Below, piece by piece: positions 38,938 through 49,343 of a stretch of 64,000 bases of DNA; position 1 is the stretch's first letter; the number at the start of each line of letters is the position of its first letter. The stretch comes from Oscillospiraceae bacterium (GTDB taxonomy: Bacteria; Bacillota; Clostridia; Oscillospirales; CAG-272), in NCBI GenBank assembly GCA_015064185.1, contig SVSS01000002.1, positions 173,511 through 237,510 on the forward strand, in the 5' to 3' direction. Position numbers and translations under genes: made by a program. Below the pieces are notes generated by a model. That model searched no databases. It was not told the origin of the DNA and saw only the letters and a list, made by a program, of their open reading frames with translations.

Positions 38938-40458
38938 TTAATCAAGCGGTCTCATTGTGGGGAACAAAAGTACATCGCGAATCGATGCACTGTCGGTAAG
39001 CAGCATGACAAGACGATCAACGCCAAAGCCAAGACCACCTGTCGGGGGCAAACCGTACTCAAGCGCGGTAATATAGTCATAATCGACCTGCGCACGGCAG
39101 CTGGGATCAAGTGCCTTACGCTCTGCTACCTGGCGCTCAAAGCGCTCCTTTTGGTCGACGGGGTCGTTGAGCTCGGAGAATGCGTTACCAAACTCGGTTG
39201 CATTAATAAAGTACTCAAAGCGCTCTGTATAGGCAGGATCCTCGGGCTTACGCTTGGCAAGCGGGCTGATCTCAACGGGATAATCATAAATAAATGTGGG
39301 CTGAATCAGCTTGTCCTCAACAAAGGCATCAAAGAATTCAGCAAGGATAGCGCCCTTGGTAGGAACCTCGGGAAGCTCGACGTGGTGCTTTTTCGCCATA
39401 GCGATCGCTTCTTCATCGCTTGTGATCTCGTTAAAGTCAACGCCGCTGTACTTCTTAACCGCCTCAAGCATGGTCATGCGCTCCCAATGACCAAGGTCGA
39501 TCTGATGACCGCAGTAAGGAATCACAAGGCTACCGCAAACCTTCTCGGCAACGGTGCGCATCATTTCCTCTACCAGATCCATTAAAGCGTGATAGTCGGT
39601 GTATGCCTGATACAGCTCGATGCTGGTAAATTCGGGATTGTGCTTAGGATCCATGCCCTCATTACGGAAAATACGGCCCACCTCGTAAACGCGGTCCATA
39701 CCGCCAACGATCAAGCGCTTTAAGTAAAGCTCGGTTTCAATGCGCAGCACCATATCCATATCAAGGGTATTATGATGCGTCAAAAAAGGACGTGCGGAAG
39801 CACCGATCTCAAAGGGGGTAAGGATAGGTGTGTCCACCTCAAGGAAGCCCTTGCTATCAAGGAATGCACGAAGCTCGCGCAAAATAAGGCTACGCTTCAC
39901 AAAGGTATCCTTAACCTCGGGATTGACAATAAGATCCACATAGCGCTGACGGTAACGCGTTTCCTGGTCCTTGAGACCATGGAATTTCTCGGGCAGAGGC
40001 AAAAGGCTCTTGGAAAGCAGCACCAGCTCGGTGCAGCGTACGCTGATCTCGCCCATCTTGGTGCGGAACACAATGCCCTTTACACCAATGATATCGCCGA
40101 TATCCATCTTTTTAAAGCCTGCATAGGAGTCCTCGCCGATCACATCACGGCGCACATAAATTTGGATATCACCCTTATCATCACGCAAATGTGCAAAGCT
40201 TGCCTTGCCCATCACGCGCTTTGTCATCATACGACCTGCAAGGCATACAACAACCTCGGTTTCCTCCTCTGCGGCAAGATCGGCAAAGCGCGCCTTGATG
40301 TCAGCAGAGTAAGCATCCTGCGGATATTTGGTAATTTTAAAGGGATCAGCGCCCGCCTCGCGAAGTGCGGACAGCTTTTCGCGGCGCACGCGCAGAATAT
40401 CGCCTAAATTAACCTCGTCAGCGGCACCGACCGCCTCGTTTCTCTTTTCTTCAGCCAT
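38938..40458 (-). CDS. lysS: Lysyl-tRNA synthetase (class II)
   Basis: KFHGLKDQETRYRQRYVDLIVNPEVKDTF, RIFRNEGMDPKHNPEFTSIELYQAY, GLPPTGGLGFGVDRLVMLLTD. Confidence 0.97.
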   Translation of the reverse strand: MAEEKRNEAVGAADEVNLGDILRVRREKLSALREAGADPFKITKYPQDAYSADIKARFADLAAEEETEVVVCLAGRMMTKRVMGKASFAHLRDDKGDIQIYVRRDVIGEDSYAGFKKMDIGDIIGVKGIVFRTKMGEISVRCTELVLLSKSLLPLPEKFHGLKDQETRYRQRYVDLIVNPEVKDTFVKRSLILRELRAFLDSKGFLEVDTPILTPFEIGASARPFLTHHNTLDMDMVLRIETELYLKRLIVGGMDRVYEVGRIFRNEGMDPKHNPEFTSIELYQAYTDYHALMDLVEEMMRTVAEKVCGSLVIPYCGHQIDLGHWERMTMLEAVKKYSGVDFNEITSDEEAIAMAKKHHVELPEVPTKGAILAEFFDAFVEDKLIQPTFIYDYPVEISPLAKRKPEDPAYTERFEYFINATEFGNAFSELNDPVDQKERFERQVAERKALDPSCRAQVDYDYITALEYGLPPTGGLGFGVDRLVMLLTDSASIRDVLLFPTMRPLD

Positions 40459-40470
40459 GTTATACCTCTT

Positions 40471-40959
40471 TTAGTCGCGTCCTACTTCCAAAATACGGTA
40501 GGTGAAATTATAGCCGGATGCCTCCACAACACCTGTTACAACGTCGCCTGCACGGTGACCGATCAGCGCCTTGCCAACAGGAGATTGGTCGGAGATCTTG
40601 CCGCTGACAACATCAGCCTCGTTAGAGCCTACAATGCGCCAATTGCACTCTTCCTTGAAATCCTCATCATAAACCTTGATCACAGAGCCAATGTCGATTA
40701 CACCGCGCACTGCTTTGGAAGCATCGTACACCTCTGCGTTTTCAATATCATATTTCAGCTTAAGAATGCGAGCCTCGTTTTCTGCCTGTGCGTTACGCGC
40801 AGCATCATACTCCGCATTCTCGGAAAGGTCGCCAAAGCCGCGTGCGGTTACGATATCGTTTTTAATGCGCTCGCGCTCTTCACCCTCGCGCCATTGAAGC
40901 TCTTTTACAAGTTCGTTATAGCCCTCTTGGGTCATTGTGATCTTCTTTACATTTGCCAT
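40471..40959 (-). CDS. greA: Transcription elongation factor GreA
   Basis: MTQEGYNELVKELQWREGEERERIKNDIVTARGFGDLSENAEYDAARNAQAENEARI, SPVGKALIGHRAGDVV. Confidence 0.96.
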   Translation of the reverse strand: MANVKKITMTQEGYNELVKELQWREGEERERIKNDIVTARGFGDLSENAEYDAARNAQAENEARILKLKYDIENAEVYDASKAVRGVIDIGSVIKVYDEDFKEECNWRIVGSNEADVVSGKISDQSPVGKALIGHRAGDVVTGVVEASGYNFTYRILEVGRD

Positions 40960-40989
40960 GACGGTAACTCCTCTATTTAGAAAAATTAT

Positions 40990-42228
40990 TTACTGTGTAA
41001 CTGCCGCAATTGCAGCGCGAAGTTGGTTATCCTCCTGCTCTGTGAGAAGGTAGAGATTTTTATTCTTTACAGCGTCGTCAAGCGGCGTTTGCGCTCCGCT
41101 GGGCGCAACACCCTTGCCGTCGTAATTTTCGCCCGAGGGCGGATTATAGTACCCTGTGGTCAGCTTTATGCCACCGCTATATCCAAAGCTCGAGAGATCA
41201 AAAATGCTTTGTAATACACCCTTGCCGTAGGTTGTAGTGCCAACGATCGTTGCCAATTCATAATCTCGCAGCACTGCTGTAAAAAGCTCTGCTGCGCTGG
41301 CGGTGTTGCCGTTGATCAAAACAGCCTTTTGATAATTGCGATACTTACCAATATCCTCTTTTGCGATACTGCAAGCCTCATAATCACCCTTGTAATCTAC
41401 AGGGGATGCATACTCACTTTCAGTGGTGCCGTCCTTATAGACCGTGGTTACGATAAGATCATCCTCATTTAAGAAATAAGAAAGCACGGCAACAATCGAT
41501 TTTAAATCCCCGCCGGGATTGTTGCGCACATCAAACACAAAGCGCGTACAACCCTTAGCGATCAGATCATCCATTTCCGCTTCAAATTGCACGGGGGTAT
41601 TGATCATAAACTGAGAAATGCTTACAATACCAACCGTAGCATCCGATTCGCTTACGCGACCTGTAACCGATACATTTTCCACCAACGCGCGCGCAATCGA
41701 GAAGCTTATCTGCGCTCCTTCGCGCTGCACAGTAAAGCTGGCAATACTACCTTCCTCGCCACGCAAGGAGATAAGCGCCGCTTCATACCCACGGTCTGCC
41801 ACGGAAAAAGCATTCTCACCACTGCCGATCACCACGATCACATCCCCGGGCAATACTCCCGCCGCCTCAGCGGGTGAGCCCGGCATAACACCAACAATGG
41901 CAATGCCCACGGGATCAAGGCTCTCCACTACCGTAATACCAACGCCAACCAATTCGCCGCTGTTTTGCGCAATGATCTCGGCAAATTCCTCGGCAGTATA
42001 GTAAGCGGCATATTGGTCACCCGTTGCCGCAACATATGCCTTAAGCATACTGTCAAGCAAAAGATCACCATTTGTATCGTATAGCGCATATTCAGAAAAA
42101 ATAGTATCTACAATACCGATCTTTCCGCTGTAATCCTCTGTGCCGTCAACTCCAAGCGTGCCATCATCGGCAAAAATCCCCATAAATGCGGCGCCAAGTG
42201 CAAAGCCAAGGATCGATACCGCAAGCAC
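40990..42228 (-). CDS. S41 family C-terminal processing peptidase (CtpA-like); N-terminus unresolved
   Basis: PDZ (SLDPVGIAIVGVMPGSPAEAAGVLPGDVIVVIG), catalytic NGNTASAAELFTAVLRDY and GTTTYGKGVLQS; see frameshift finding for the 5' end. Confidence 0.9.
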   Translation of the reverse strand: MLAVSILGFALGAAFMGIFADDGTLGVDGTEDYSGKIGIVDTIFSEYALYDTNGDLLLDSMLKAYVAATGDQYAAYYTAEEFAEIIAQNSGELVGVGITVVESLDPVGIAIVGVMPGSPAEAAGVLPGDVIVVIGSGENAFSVADRGYEAALISLRGEEGSIASFTVQREGAQISFSIARALVENVSVTGRVSESDATVGIVSISQFMINTPVQFEAEMDDLIAKGCTRFVFDVRNNPGGDLKSIVAVLSYFLNEDDLIVTTVYKDGTTESEYASPVDYKGDYEACSIAKEDIGKYRNYQKAVLINGNTASAAELFTAVLRDYELATIVGTTTYGKGVLQSIFDLSSFGYSGGIKLTTGYYNPPSGENYDGKGVAPSGAQTPLDDAVKNKNLYLLTEQEDNQLRAAIAAVTQ

Positions 42229-42554
42229 CGTCGCAACAAGAGAAATATGAAAACCGAAAGACGCACAGTACGCGGCTGCGGCTTTGTATAATGCTGCGGA
42301 ATATTGGTAATAGGCGGCGCTTGAGGGGGCGTGTAAGCAAGCTCCCTGACATCATAGCCAAGCCCAAGCAAACGAAATGTAATAGCATCCAGCACTGACA
42401 AGCGATCAGCCCCAACGGGAATTCTTACCCGAATCTTTGTGCCGTCTTTGCTAAATTCTGCGCTTGCTCCCGGTACCGTTGCCAAAATTGCCCCTAAAAT
42501 TTCATCGCGCCGTGTGGGGTCGGGAACGGGCGATATAGAAAAATACAGTTCCAT
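42108..42554 (-). CDS. ORF overlapping the S41 peptidase 5' end; about 100-aa N-terminal domain possibly belonging to the same protein
   Basis: RBS-like AAAGAGGG upstream; MELYFSISPVPDPTRRDEILGAILATVPGASAEFSKDGTKIRVRIPVGADRLSVLDAITFRLLGLGYDVREL..., frame degrades after ...RTVRLSVFI. Confidence 0.5.
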   Translation of the reverse strand: MELYFSISPVPDPTRRDEILGAILATVPGASAEFSKDGTKIRVRIPVGADRLSVLDAITFRLLGLGYDVRELAYTPPQAPPITNIPQHYTKPQPRTVRLSVFIFLLLRRCLRYRSLALHLAPHLWGFLPMMARLELTAQRITAERSVL

Positions 42555-42647
42555 TTATTCCCTCTTTCCTTTGTGGGAAGCCTACGAGTCAAACAGCCAA
42601 AAGCAAGCGGAAAGTAAATACCCTGCCGCTTACTTTTTTATGTATAA

Positions 42648-43733
42648 TTAAAATTTGCCGGGCTTGGAATCAAGATACTTCTTTACCATTAAGGCAACCT
42701 TAAAGGTAATGGCATGCTCAAATTCACGAAGATCCAGGCCCGTGAGTTTACGGATCTTTTCAAGACGGTAAACCAGCGTGTTGCGATGTACAAAAAGCTT
42801 GCGCGAGGTTTCAGAAACATTAAGATTGTTCTCAAAGAAGCTCTGAATGGTCATGAGCGTTTCACGGTCAAGAGATTCAAGGCTCTCCTTTTTGAAGACC
42901 TCTTGCATAAACATCTCGCAAAGCGTTGTGGGAAGCTGGTAAATAAGGCGACCGATACCGAGATTTTCATAATTGATGATATTTTTCTCGGTTTCAAACA
43001 CCTTGCCAACCTCAAGCGCCACCTGCGCTTCCTTATATGCACGGGCAAGATCCTTAATATTGTCAACCACGGTGGAGATACCAATCGCTACCTTGGTATA
43101 AAATTCAGTAGAAAGTGTATCTGCAATGTTGGTGGCAATCTTTTCAATTTCCTTTGCTTCGGTGCCGTGCTTGATATCCTTAACCAATACGATATCATGC
43201 TCACCCACGCTGATCACATAATCTCTTGATTTGTCGGGGAACATGTTTTGCAGCATTTCAAAGGGCAGCATATCGGTTTTACCAAAGAACTTAATGAGGA
43301 ATACAATGCGCGCCTCATCGGTGTTGAAATGCAGTTCCTTGCTCTTAATATAAATATCGCTTGGCAGAATGTTATCAAGAATGATATTTTTGATAAAGGA
43401 GCCCTTATCGTATTTCTCATCGTAAAGGTTTTTGATATTGCCAAGTGCGATCGTAAGCATCTTACACATCTTCTCAGCCATTTTATCCTCGCCCTCAACG
43501 AACACGATATGATCGGCTCTGGCATTACTTACGATAGGACGGTAGGTATATCCCCCCGTTACAACTTCCTCCGATGCGTAGGCAAGCTCATCACGAATAC
43601 CCTGCTTGATCTCGCCGATCTTTACAAGCTCGGAGCAGGCAATAATGACCCCGTTTTCGTCTATTACGCCGATCACACGGTCAATTGCATCTTTCATTTG
43701 ATGAATTACGCCTTGAAACAATCTGTTAGACAT
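42648..43733 (-). CDS. CdaR/PucR-type transcriptional regulator
   Basis: N-terminal sugar diacid recognition-like region and C-terminal NNLNVSETSRKLFVHRNTLVYRLEKIRKLTGLDLREF HTH_30. Confidence 0.9.
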   Translation of the reverse strand: MSNRLFQGVIHQMKDAIDRVIGVIDENGVIIACSELVKIGEIKQGIRDELAYASEEVVTGGYTYRPIVSNARADHIVFVEGEDKMAEKMCKMLTIALGNIKNLYDEKYDKGSFIKNIILDNILPSDIYIKSKELHFNTDEARIVFLIKFFGKTDMLPFEMLQNMFPDKSRDYVISVGEHDIVLVKDIKHGTEAKEIEKIATNIADTLSTEFYTKVAIGISTVVDNIKDLARAYKEAQVALEVGKVFETEKNIINYENLGIGRLIYQLPTTLCEMFMQEVFKKESLESLDRETLMTIQSFFENNLNVSETSRKLFVHRNTLVYRLEKIRKLTGLDLREFEHAITFKVALMVKKYLDSKPGKF

Positions 43734-43780
43734 ACTACTACCTCATCCTTCTTTGTATATAAAATATGCAGAATAGGTAT

Positions 43781-43809
43781 ATTCTACACGATTTTTTGTG
43801 ATTTTGCAA
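43781..43809 (-). promoter_or_regulatory. Sigma-A-like promoter for cdaR-like gene
   Basis: Minus strand TTGCAA - 17 nt - TAGAAT. Confidence 0.65.
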
Positions 43810-43865
43810 TAGGATATTACCATTTTTCACAAAAAAAACACATATGATTTGTTGATTTTTTACGC

Positions 43866-44609
43866 TTATTGTAATTCAAGCGCAGCGCTCATACAGGCAA
43901 GTGCAAATATAGGGGCGGTTTCGGCACGCAAAATACGTTTACCAAGCCCCGTCATGCGAAAGCCTGCCGCACGTGCCTCTTGTGCCTCTGCAAGCGAAAA
44001 GCCCCCTTCGCTGCCAATGATCAGCGCAATTTCCTGCCCTGCTTGCAGCTTGCTTTCGGATAGGATACGGGAGATTGGCTCTGTACCCTCGCCCTCAAAG
44101 CAAAACAGCACCAGATCTGCTTTTTTTGCCATTGAAAGCATTTCCTCAAATCCAACTGTTGCCTTTACCTCAGGCAGCACGCCCCTGCCGCACTGCTTTG
44201 CCGCCTCCTCGGCAATACGCAAGCGGCGCTCACGCTTTTTGGGCTCTGCCTCGGGCTTGGCACGCACGATACAGCGCGCGCTTTCAAACGGAACGATCAA
44301 AGAAGCACCGCACTCCACCGATTTTTGTATCACCAAATCAAGCTTATCTCCTTTGGGGAGCGCCTGATAGAGCGTGATCTTACAGGGCGGCTCAGTTTCC
44401 TGCTTTTTGACCGTTAAGATCTCACACCGCACACAGTCGGGCAAAAACTCAGTGAGGGTACACTCGTATTCATTTGCGGCACTGTCACACACCGTGATGT
44501 GCTCACCCGCCGCCATGCGAAGGGCACGGGAGATATGATGTGCATCATCACCCCTAACGGTAATATGCCCGTCCTGTATCTGATCACTTGTAACAAAGAA
44601 ACGCGGCAC
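43866..44609 (-). CDS. rsmE: 16S rRNA (uracil-1498-N3)-methyltransferase
   Basis: MPRFFVTSDQ..., DAHHISRALRMAAGE, LIIGSEGGFSLAEAQEARAAGF, LGKRILRAETAPIFAL. Confidence 0.95.
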   Translation of the reverse strand: MPRFFVTSDQIQDGHITVRGDDAHHISRALRMAAGEHITVCDSAANEYECTLTEFLPDCVRCEILTVKKQETEPPCKITLYQALPKGDKLDLVIQKSVECGASLIVPFESARCIVRAKPEAEPKKRERRLRIAEEAAKQCGRGVLPEVKATVGFEEMLSMAKKADLVLFCFEGEGTEPISRILSESKLQAGQEIALIIGSEGGFSLAEAQEARAAGFRMTGLGKRILRAETAPIFALACMSAALELQ

Positions 44610-44639
44610 CTCGTCAACCTCCCCAATGGCGTTTTAATC

Positions 44640-44668
44640 ATTATAACGCAAATTGAACAATTTGTCAA
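44640..44668 (-). promoter_or_regulatory. Sigma-A-like promoter for rsmE
   Basis: Minus strand TTGACA - 17 nt - TATAAT. Confidence 0.8.
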
Positions 44669-44710
44669 TGGCTGTTTTGTGATTATTTACCACTTTTCGC
44701 ACAAAAATGA

Positions 44711-44740
44711 CAAAACGGACACCCAAAGATGTCCGTTTTG
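44711..44740 (-). terminator. Terminator at the end of the hrcA...prmA operon
   Basis: AAAACGGACAC-loop-GTGTCCGTTTT-type hairpin. Confidence 0.8.
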
Positions 44741-44763
44741 TAAATAAATTAACAATTGTTGTG

Positions 44764-45690
44764 TTATGCTTTTTGAACAACCAAGGCACACCAGCCATTG
44801 TCATCAAGTCGATCGGTCACGCGAAGCCCCTGTGCAAGCAAGGCATCTATGACCTCCTCGGCACGCTCTGTGATGATACCCGATGCAAGCAAAACGGCAT
44901 CATCCTTCATGTAGCTTCCAACGTCGGGCGCCATACGAATGATGATATCCGCCACGATATTGGCGCACACAAGATCGTATTTGCCGCCTGAAAGATCTAC
45001 CTGCTTTAAGAGATCGGAAACATCGCATGTAACGTTTTCCTCGCCGCTATCCTTAATATTTTCGCGCGCAACACGTACCGCAACGGGATCAATATCGTAT
45101 GCCTTACATTCCGCAGCACCGAGCTTGGCGGCGCAAATGGCAAGAATACCGCTACCACATCCCACATCAAGCACACGCGAGCCCTTCTTTGTATAGGTTT
45201 CAAGCAGCTCTATCACAAGACGGGTGGTTTCATGCGTGCCTGTGCCGAAAGCCATGCCGGGATCCATACGTACAATGATCTCGCCCGGCTTCTCCTCGTA
45301 TTTTTCCCAAGCGGGCACGATCACCATTTTTTTGCCGATATGAAGAGGCTTATAGTATGCCTTCCAGGAGTTTGCCCAATCCTCCTCGGAAACGCCGATG
45401 ATCTCCACATTGCCCTCAAAACCGCTTTCCGACATGCGCTCACGCACAAAGGCAACAGCATCGGTAAAGGGCCTGTCCGCCGGCAAAAAAATTGAAACAG
45501 CCGCAACGGTCTTATCTGCATTCAAAATGCTTTCATCGATCAGATCACCATAGCAGGTCTTAAGGTCGATGTCGCTGAAATCCTCGATCATCAAATTGTT
45601 ATTGAGCATGCTCATGATCGCAACAAGCGTATCAAGATGCTCCAATTTTACGGTCACCTTAAGCTGTGACCAATCCTTACAATATTCCAT
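44764..45690 (-). CDS. prmA: Ribosomal protein L11 methyltransferase
   Basis: MDPGMAFGTGTHETTRLVIELLE, VLDVGCGSGILAICAAKLGA, CANIVADIIIRMAP. Confidence 0.95.
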   Translation of the reverse strand: MEYCKDWSQLKVTVKLEHLDTLVAIMSMLNNNLMIEDFSDIDLKTCYGDLIDESILNADKTVAAVSIFLPADRPFTDAVAFVRERMSESGFEGNVEIIGVSEEDWANSWKAYYKPLHIGKKMVIVPAWEKYEEKPGEIIVRMDPGMAFGTGTHETTRLVIELLETYTKKGSRVLDVGCGSGILAICAAKLGAAECKAYDIDPVAVRVARENIKDSGEENVTCDVSDLLKQVDLSGGKYDLVCANIVADIIIRMAPDVGSYMKDDAVLLASGIITERAEEVIDALLAQGLRVTDRLDDNGWCALVVQKA

Positions 45691-45699
45691 AGTTATTCC

Positions 45700-46845
45700 T
45701 CAGGAACGGTTCAGTTTTTCAAAAATACGTTTAAAAAAGCCTGATTTTTTGCCATAGTTGCTTTCACTGCATCCCTTGGCAAAAGCACGCATCTGCTCCT
45801 TTTGCTTATCGCTCAGGCCGTGCGGGATCTCCACGTTAACTTGGAAAATAAGATCGCCACGCCGTTGCTTATTATTGATAAAGGGAATGCCCTGCCCCTT
45901 TACGGTAAAGGCAGTGCCGGGCTGCGTACCCTCGGGAATGGTGTACTTGGTGTTCCCCTCAAGCGTAGGGATCTCGATCTCAGCACCAAGAATGGCATCA
46001 GTGACGGGGAGCGGTACCTCGCAGTAAATATTGTAGCCTTCACGCTCAAAAATAGGATGGGGCTTAACAACCACCTGCAGGATCAGATCTCCCGCGCTAC
46101 CGCCGTTTCGACCGTCATTGCCCTGACCGCGCAGTGCAATACGCTCGCCGTCGTCAATACCCGCGGGGATCGACACCTCAAGCTTTTTACTAATGCGAAT
46201 AAAGCCCGTGCCACGGCAATTATTACAGGGATTTTTGATGATCTTTCCCTTGCCGCGACAGCTGTCGCACGTGGTTGTGCTTTGGAACTGCATGCCACCG
46301 AGGCGCTGCATCACACGCATCTGGCCGGAGCCGCGGCATTTGCCGCAGGTTTCAGCAGTCGTGCCCTTTGCGGCACCGCTACCCGAGCAATCGGGACAGC
46401 GGCACACACGGTTATAATTGATCTCCTTTTTCACGCCAAAGGCAGCTTCCTCAAAGGTAACCGAAACGCGCGCACCGATATCGTCACCGCGCATAGGACC
46501 ATTTCGCTGCTGCGAGCCGCCCCCAAAGCCACCAAATCCCCCGCCGAAAAAGCTGCTGAAGATATCGCCGAAGTCACCAAAGCCGCCAAATCCCCCGCCG
46601 GCTCCACCGGCGGCGGAATCGAATGCCGCGTGCCCGAACTGATCGTACTTGGCACGCTTATCGGCATCAGACAATACGTCGTATGCCTCGTTTACTTCCT
46701 TGAATTTGACCTCCGCTTCCTTATCACCGGGGTTCATATCAGGGTGATATTTTTTCGCAAGGGAGCGATACGCCTTTTTGATAGCGGTTTCATCCGCCCC
46801 CTTATCTACACCCAAAACCTCATAATAGTCGCGTTTATCTGCCAT
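45700..46845 (-). CDS. dnaJ: Molecular chaperone DnaJ
   Basis: J domain ([36 protein letters not shown]), zinc-finger CxxCxGxG repeats. Confidence 0.97.
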   Translation of the reverse strand: MADKRDYYEVLGVDKGADETAIKKAYRSLAKKYHPDMNPGDKEAEVKFKEVNEAYDVLSDADKRAKYDQFGHAAFDSAAGGAGGGFGGFGDFGDIFSSFFGGGFGGFGGGSQQRNGPMRGDDIGARVSVTFEEAAFGVKKEINYNRVCRCPDCSGSGAAKGTTAETCGKCRGSGQMRVMQRLGGMQFQSTTTCDSCRGKGKIIKNPCNNCRGTGFIRISKKLEVSIPAGIDDGERIALRGQGNDGRNGGSAGDLILQVVVKPHPIFEREGYNIYCEVPLPVTDAILGAEIEIPTLEGNTKYTIPEGTQPGTAFTVKGQGIPFINNKQRRGDLIFQVNVEIPHGLSDKQKEQMRAFAKGCSESNYGKKSGFFKRIFEKLNRS

Positions 46846-46874
46846 AATTCTCTCTTACTTTCAAATAAGAACGA

Positions 46875-48704
46875 TCAATTGCCGCTCTTATCCTCAAAAT
46901 CAGCGTTATAGAAGCCGCCCTCAGCGCCTGAAGCACCTGCATCGGCACCGCCCATATCGGCACCTGCCGCGCCCTGCTGCTTATAGAGCTTCTCGGAGAG
47001 TGCGTAGAATGCCTTTTCCAGTGCCTCGGTATCTGCCTTGATTGCAGCGGTATCGCCGCCTGCCACGGTAGTGCGCAGCTTCTCAATAGCACTCTTTACC
47101 TCTGCCTTTTCCTCCTCAGAAACCTTATCGCCGATCTCGGTGAGGGTCTTCTCGCTCTGGAAGATCAGTGTTTCAGCATGGTTTTTGGTATCCACAGCCT
47201 CTTTTTGTTTCTTATCTTCCTCAGCAAAGCGCTCTGCATCCTTTACGGCACGGTCGATATCCTCTTGGGACATATTGGTAGAGGAAGTAATTGTAATATT
47301 GGTTTCCTTGCCTGTGCCCTTATCCATTGCGGATACGTTTACAATGCCGTTTGCATCGATATCAAAGGTTACCTCGATCTGGGGCACACCGCGGGGTGCT
47401 GCGGGAATGCCGTCAAGCGTAAAGCGACCGAGCGTGGTGTTACCGGCTGCCATCTCGCGCTCGCCCTGCAGCACGTGGATCTCAACCGAGGCCTGACCGT
47501 CTGCAGCGGTAGAATAGATCTGGCTCTTTTTTACGGGAATGGTGGTGTTGCGCTCAATGATGCGGTTAAATACACCGCCAAGCGTTTCAATACCAAGCGA
47601 GAGGGGCGTAACGTCAAGCAGGAGAAGATCCTTTACGTCGCCACCAAGCACGCCACCCTGAATAGCAGCACCAACTGCTACGCACTCATCGGGGTTAATG
47701 CCCTTGAAGGGCTCCTTGCCTGTAAATTTCTTAACTGCCTCCTGCACGGCGGGGATACGGGTAGAGCCGCCTACGAGAAGCACCTTGTGGATCTCGGAAA
47801 CAGACTTGCCTGCATCTGCAAGCGCCTTGCGGGTGGGCTCCATGCAACGGTCTACAAGATCGGCAGTCAGGCGGTCAAACTCGGCACGCGTAAGCGTAGC
47901 CTCAAAGTGAAGCGGGCCTGCCGCAGTTGCGGTGATGAAGGGCAGATTGATGTTAGAGGAAGTCATGCCGGAAAGCTCGATCTTTGCCTTCTCTGCCGCA
48001 TCCTTCAGGCGCTGAAGCACCATTTTATCCTGACGCAGATCCACACCGTTCTCACGCAGGAACTGCTCTGCCATCCAGTCGATCACGCGCTGGTCGAAAT
48101 CATCGCCGCCAAGGCGGTTATCGCCTGCGGTCGCAAGCACCTCAAACACGCCGTCGGAGATCTCGAGAATGGAAACGTCAAACGTACCGCCGCCAAGGTC
48201 AAATACCATAATGGTTTGGTCGTTTTCCTTATCCATGCCGTATGCAAGTGCTGCGGCGGTGGGCTCGTTGATGATACGCTTTACATCAAGGCCTGCAATT
48301 TTACCTGCATCCTTGGTTGCCTGGCGCTGTGCATCCTTAAAGTAAGCGGGAACGGTAATAACCGCCTCGGTTACAGGCTCGCCAAGAAACGCCTCAGCAT
48401 CTGCCTTCAGCTTTTGCAGCACCATTGCAGAGATCTCCTGAGGAGTATATTGCTTATCTTCAATCTTTACCTTATAGTTAGAGCCCATTTCGCGCTTGAT
48501 AGAGCTGACTGTACGGTCGGGGTTGGTGATGCTTTGGCGCTTTGCCACCTGACCTACCATACGCTCGCCGGATTTCGAGAACGCCACGACAGAGGGCGTG
48601 GTTCTTGCACCTTCGGGATTGGGGATGACCTTAGGCTCTCCACCCTCAAAAACTGCTACACACGAATTGGTTGTACCAAGATCGATACCAATAATTTTTC
48701 CCAT
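46875..48704 (-). CDS. dnaK: Molecular chaperone DnaK
   Basis: [68 protein letters not shown]. Confidence 0.98.
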   Translation of the reverse strand: MGKIIGIDLGTTNSCVAVFEGGEPKVIPNPEGARTTPSVVAFSKSGERMVGQVAKRQSITNPDRTVSSIKREMGSNYKVKIEDKQYTPQEISAMVLQKLKADAEAFLGEPVTEAVITVPAYFKDAQRQATKDAGKIAGLDVKRIINEPTAAALAYGMDKENDQTIMVFDLGGGTFDVSILEISDGVFEVLATAGDNRLGGDDFDQRVIDWMAEQFLRENGVDLRQDKMVLQRLKDAAEKAKIELSGMTSSNINLPFITATAAGPLHFEATLTRAEFDRLTADLVDRCMEPTRKALADAGKSVSEIHKVLLVGGSTRIPAVQEAVKKFTGKEPFKGINPDECVAVGAAIQGGVLGGDVKDLLLLDVTPLSLGIETLGGVFNRIIERNTTIPVKKSQIYSTAADGQASVEIHVLQGEREMAAGNTTLGRFTLDGIPAAPRGVPQIEVTFDIDANGIVNVSAMDKGTGKETNITITSSTNMSQEDIDRAVKDAERFAEEDKKQKEAVDTKNHAETLIFQSEKTLTEIGDKVSEEEKAEVKSAIEKLRTTVAGGDTAAIKADTEALEKAFYALSEKLYKQQGAAGADMGGADAGASGAEGGFYNADFEDKSGN

Positions 48705-48764
48705 GATTCTATTCCTCCAAGAAAATAATAGTTTTATTTATAGTATTGTGTTTTTGTTTTCAAA

Positions 48765-49343
48765 TCAGTTTGCTACCTTTACCATTGCGTAACGGAGCAC
48801 ACGATCACCGCGGCAATAGCCCTTTTGCAGAACCTCTACCACAACGCTCTCCCCTACCGTATCATCCTCTACATGCATGACGGCATTATGGAAATTCGGG
48901 TCAAATACCTCACCCACGGGATCTATCTCCGTGACCCCAAGCTTGGCGAAGGTATCGCGTACACTCTTTAGCGTAAGCTCAACACCCTTGGCAACATTTT
49001 CTCCGTCGCTGTACTGTGCGGCACGCTCAAGATTATCCACTACAGGGAAAAGTACATTCAGCGCCTCACCAAAGGCATCTGTATAAATACCCTCACGCTC
49101 CTTGGCGGTGCGACGGCGGAAATTATCATACTCCGCCGCAAGACGAAGATAGGTATCGTTGAGAGAAGCCAAGTCATCGGAAAGCTTTTTTACTTCCTTT
49201 TCCTTTTCAAGAAGCGCTGCCTCAAGCGCACGCATCTTTTTCTTTGCACCCTTCTCCGGCATTGCCTCCTCGGCTGCCTCTTCCTCTACCACCGTATCCT
49301 CAATGGGATCGATGATTTCTTCATGCTTCAATTCTTCAGTCAT
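48765..49343 (-). CDS. grpE: Nucleotide exchange factor GrpE
   Basis: LRLAAEYDNFRRRTAKERE..., VFDPNFHNAVMHVED, EVLQKGYCRGDRVLRYAMVKVAN. Confidence 0.96.
   Translation of the reverse strand: MTEELKHEEIIDPIEDTVVEEEAAEEAMPEKGAKKKMRALEAALLEKEKEVKKLSDDLASLNDTYLRLAAEYDNFRRRTAKEREGIYTDAFGEALNVLFPVVDNLERAAQYSDGENVAKGVELTLKSVRDTFAKLGVTEIDPVGEVFDPNFHNAVMHVEDDTVGESVVVEVLQKGYCRGDRVLRYAMVKVAN

Noticed and set aside
45802-46911. 369-aa ORF antisense to dnaJ
   Set aside because: Shadow ORF opposite Gly-rich DnaJ; Ala-rich low-complexity translation.
47178-48728. 516-aa ORF antisense to dnaK
   Set aside because: Open antisense frames opposite dnaK are a well-known artefact; composition is Cys/His/Leu-rich without domains.
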